This document shows, piece after piece, positions 63,450 through 64,000 of a DNA stretch of 64,000 nt. Where the stretch lies: positions 1 through 64,000 of IMG/VR virus record IMGVR_UViG_3300047440_000139, one strand, 5' to 3'. This DNA comes from a virus. Each line of letters starts with the position of its first letter. Position 1 is the first letter of the stretch. Below the pieces are notes generated by a model that was given only the letters and a program-made list of their open reading frames with translations, searched no databases and had not been told where the DNA came from. A program made the position numbers and the translations under genes.

Positions 63450-63461
63450 GTCCCCGGTGTA
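63431..63461 (-). promoter_or_regulatory. Start-codon-sequestering hairpin of HNH gene
   Basis: TACACCGGGGACAT and ATGTCCCCGGTGTA form a 14-bp perfect stem with a 3-nt loop. On the minus strand the HNH ATG spans the end of the left arm and the loop, and its only ribosome-binding-like sequence (GGGGAC) lies in the stem. It sits 12 nt after the coat stop codon. Typical of homing genes that are kept silent in read-through transcripts. Confidence 0.7.
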
Positions 63462-63465
63462 TTAC

Positions 63466-63474
63466 TTATCCACT
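63466..63474 (+). promoter_or_regulatory. Near DnaA-box sequence
   Basis: TTATCCACT, one base from the DnaA box consensus, overlaps the end of the coat stop codon. It parallels TTATCCACA at 5319 next to another HNH-like gene. Meaning uncertain. Confidence 0.2.
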
Positions 63475-64000
63475 CACTTGTCGACGAGGGCGATGGTCCA
63501 GGCTTCCGGCTTGAGCATCTTCTTGCCGAAGACGTTCAGGCCGCGCACCAGCTGCCCGAAGTCGTTCGGGTTCTGCAGGCTCTCGGTCTTGGTGATCTGG
63601 GCGGCGAAGCTCAGGGCCGAGGAGTGGCCAGCGATCAGCACCCGGCGCTTGAGCGCGCCCGCGTTGGGCGTCCCGTCGGGGTTGAACCCGGCGGCGGCCT
63701 TCGGCAGCTGGTTCGACAGGTAGATCGTGAACCGGTCGATCATGCCCAGCTTGCCGTTGCGCAGGATGCTCTTGTCGTCGCCGGTCAGGTAAGCCTGCTG
63801 CAGCGGCGACTGCATCAGGCGCAGCCGGGTGGCCGGGTCGATGACGATCCAGCGGTCGGTGTCGGGCACGTTCTGCTCGTCGAGCACCGAGGCCATGCCC
63901 AGGATGACGTCGAGGATTTTCGACGGCGCGGTGGACAGGTCGACCGGCGCGGTGTCGGAGCCGAGGACGATGGCGCTGGAGATCACGCCAGCGGTGTTGC
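63474..64000 (-). CDS. Major capsid (coat) protein, N-terminus outside window
   Basis: C-terminal 175 residues are visible, cut by the right edge. The sequence contains DRWIVIDPATRLRLMQSPLQ then GDDKSILRNGKLGMIDRFTI and VLIAGHSSALSFAAQITKTE, the recognisable end of the coat protein family used by many podoviruses with P22-like or related folds, and ends PEAWTIALVDK. The scaffold is at the left edge of the window. In these phages the order is scaffold then coat on one strand, so the two edges join. Confidence 0.82.
   Translation of the reverse strand, partial: NTAGVISSAIVLGSDTAPVDLSTAPSKILDVILGMASVLDEQNVPDTDRWIVIDPATRLRLMQSPLQQAYLTGDDKSILRNGKLGMIDRFTIYLSNQLPKAAAGFNPDGTPNAGALKRRVLIAGHSSALSFAAQITKTESLQNPNDFGQLVRGLNVFGKKMLKPEAWTIALVDK

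Overview
The window is almost the whole genome of a GC-rich tailed bacteriophage with a podovirus-type structural set: terminase, portal, scaffold, coat, head-tail adaptors, tail hub, fibres and a giant ejected internal protein. No integrase, lysogeny repressor module, tRNA or CRISPR array was recognised, so a lytic phage is the simplest reading. The host is probably an alphaproteobacterium of the Caulobacter/Sphingomonas type. One phage gene carries a PEPxxWA-CTERM sorting tail typical of those groups, and some promoter candidates resemble the caulobacterial housekeeping consensus.

Layout. All virion genes are on the minus strand and nearly all early/replication genes are on the plus strand. 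Both directions leave one control region at about 6.93-7.36 kb. Leftward: a 53-aa protein, a TerS-like protein, a small repeat-poor protein, TerL, portal, a small protein and a scaffold cut by the left edge. The next expected gene, the coat protein, is cut by the right edge (63.5-64.0 kb). The window therefore appears to be a circular or circularly permuted molecule opened between scaffold and coat. From the coat gene the late set continues leftward through adaptors, fibres, tail hub and internal proteins to a 2867-codon virion protein ending at 39,859. Its stop codon overlaps the stop of the convergent plus-strand primase-helicase.

Plus strand, 7.4-21.6 kb: a basic Lys/Ala-rich protein, an AT-rich palindrome-dense island (8.2-8.7 kb), a ribbon-helix-helix protein, then dozens of tiny overlapping unknown genes. 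Among these are a PEP-CTERM exported protein, an HNH nuclease, a 567-aa unknown and an M20-type zinc peptidase. A two-gene minus-strand cassette (membrane protein plus basic peptide) and a structured, probably non-coding stretch sit at 12.9-13.6 kb. 21.7-26.4 kb: a MoxR-type AAA+ ATPase, a DUF3150-like protein and a VWA/DUF2201-like protein. 27.4-39.9 kb: a second structured intergenic RNA candidate, family A DNA polymerase, a proteasome-like Ntn hydrolase, a Cas4/RecB-like nuclease, a DnaQ-like exonuclease, a VRR-NUC nuclease, an SNF2-type helicase, a candidate ssDNA-binding protein, a Cro-like regulator and a primase-helicase.

The most striking signal is an 18-nt perfect palindrome, GTTTACCCCGGGGTAAAC. 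It occurs ten times exactly and twice with one change (GATT...), only in the plus-strand early half. Most copies lie about 17-37 nt before the start codon of the first gene of a transcription unit. Two copies follow near-identical sigma70-type promoters at the same distance, one is embedded in a rho-independent terminator, one is inside a coding sequence, and all three MoxR/DUF3150/VWA genes carry one. It looks like the element of an early-gene regulon whose binding factor is unknown.
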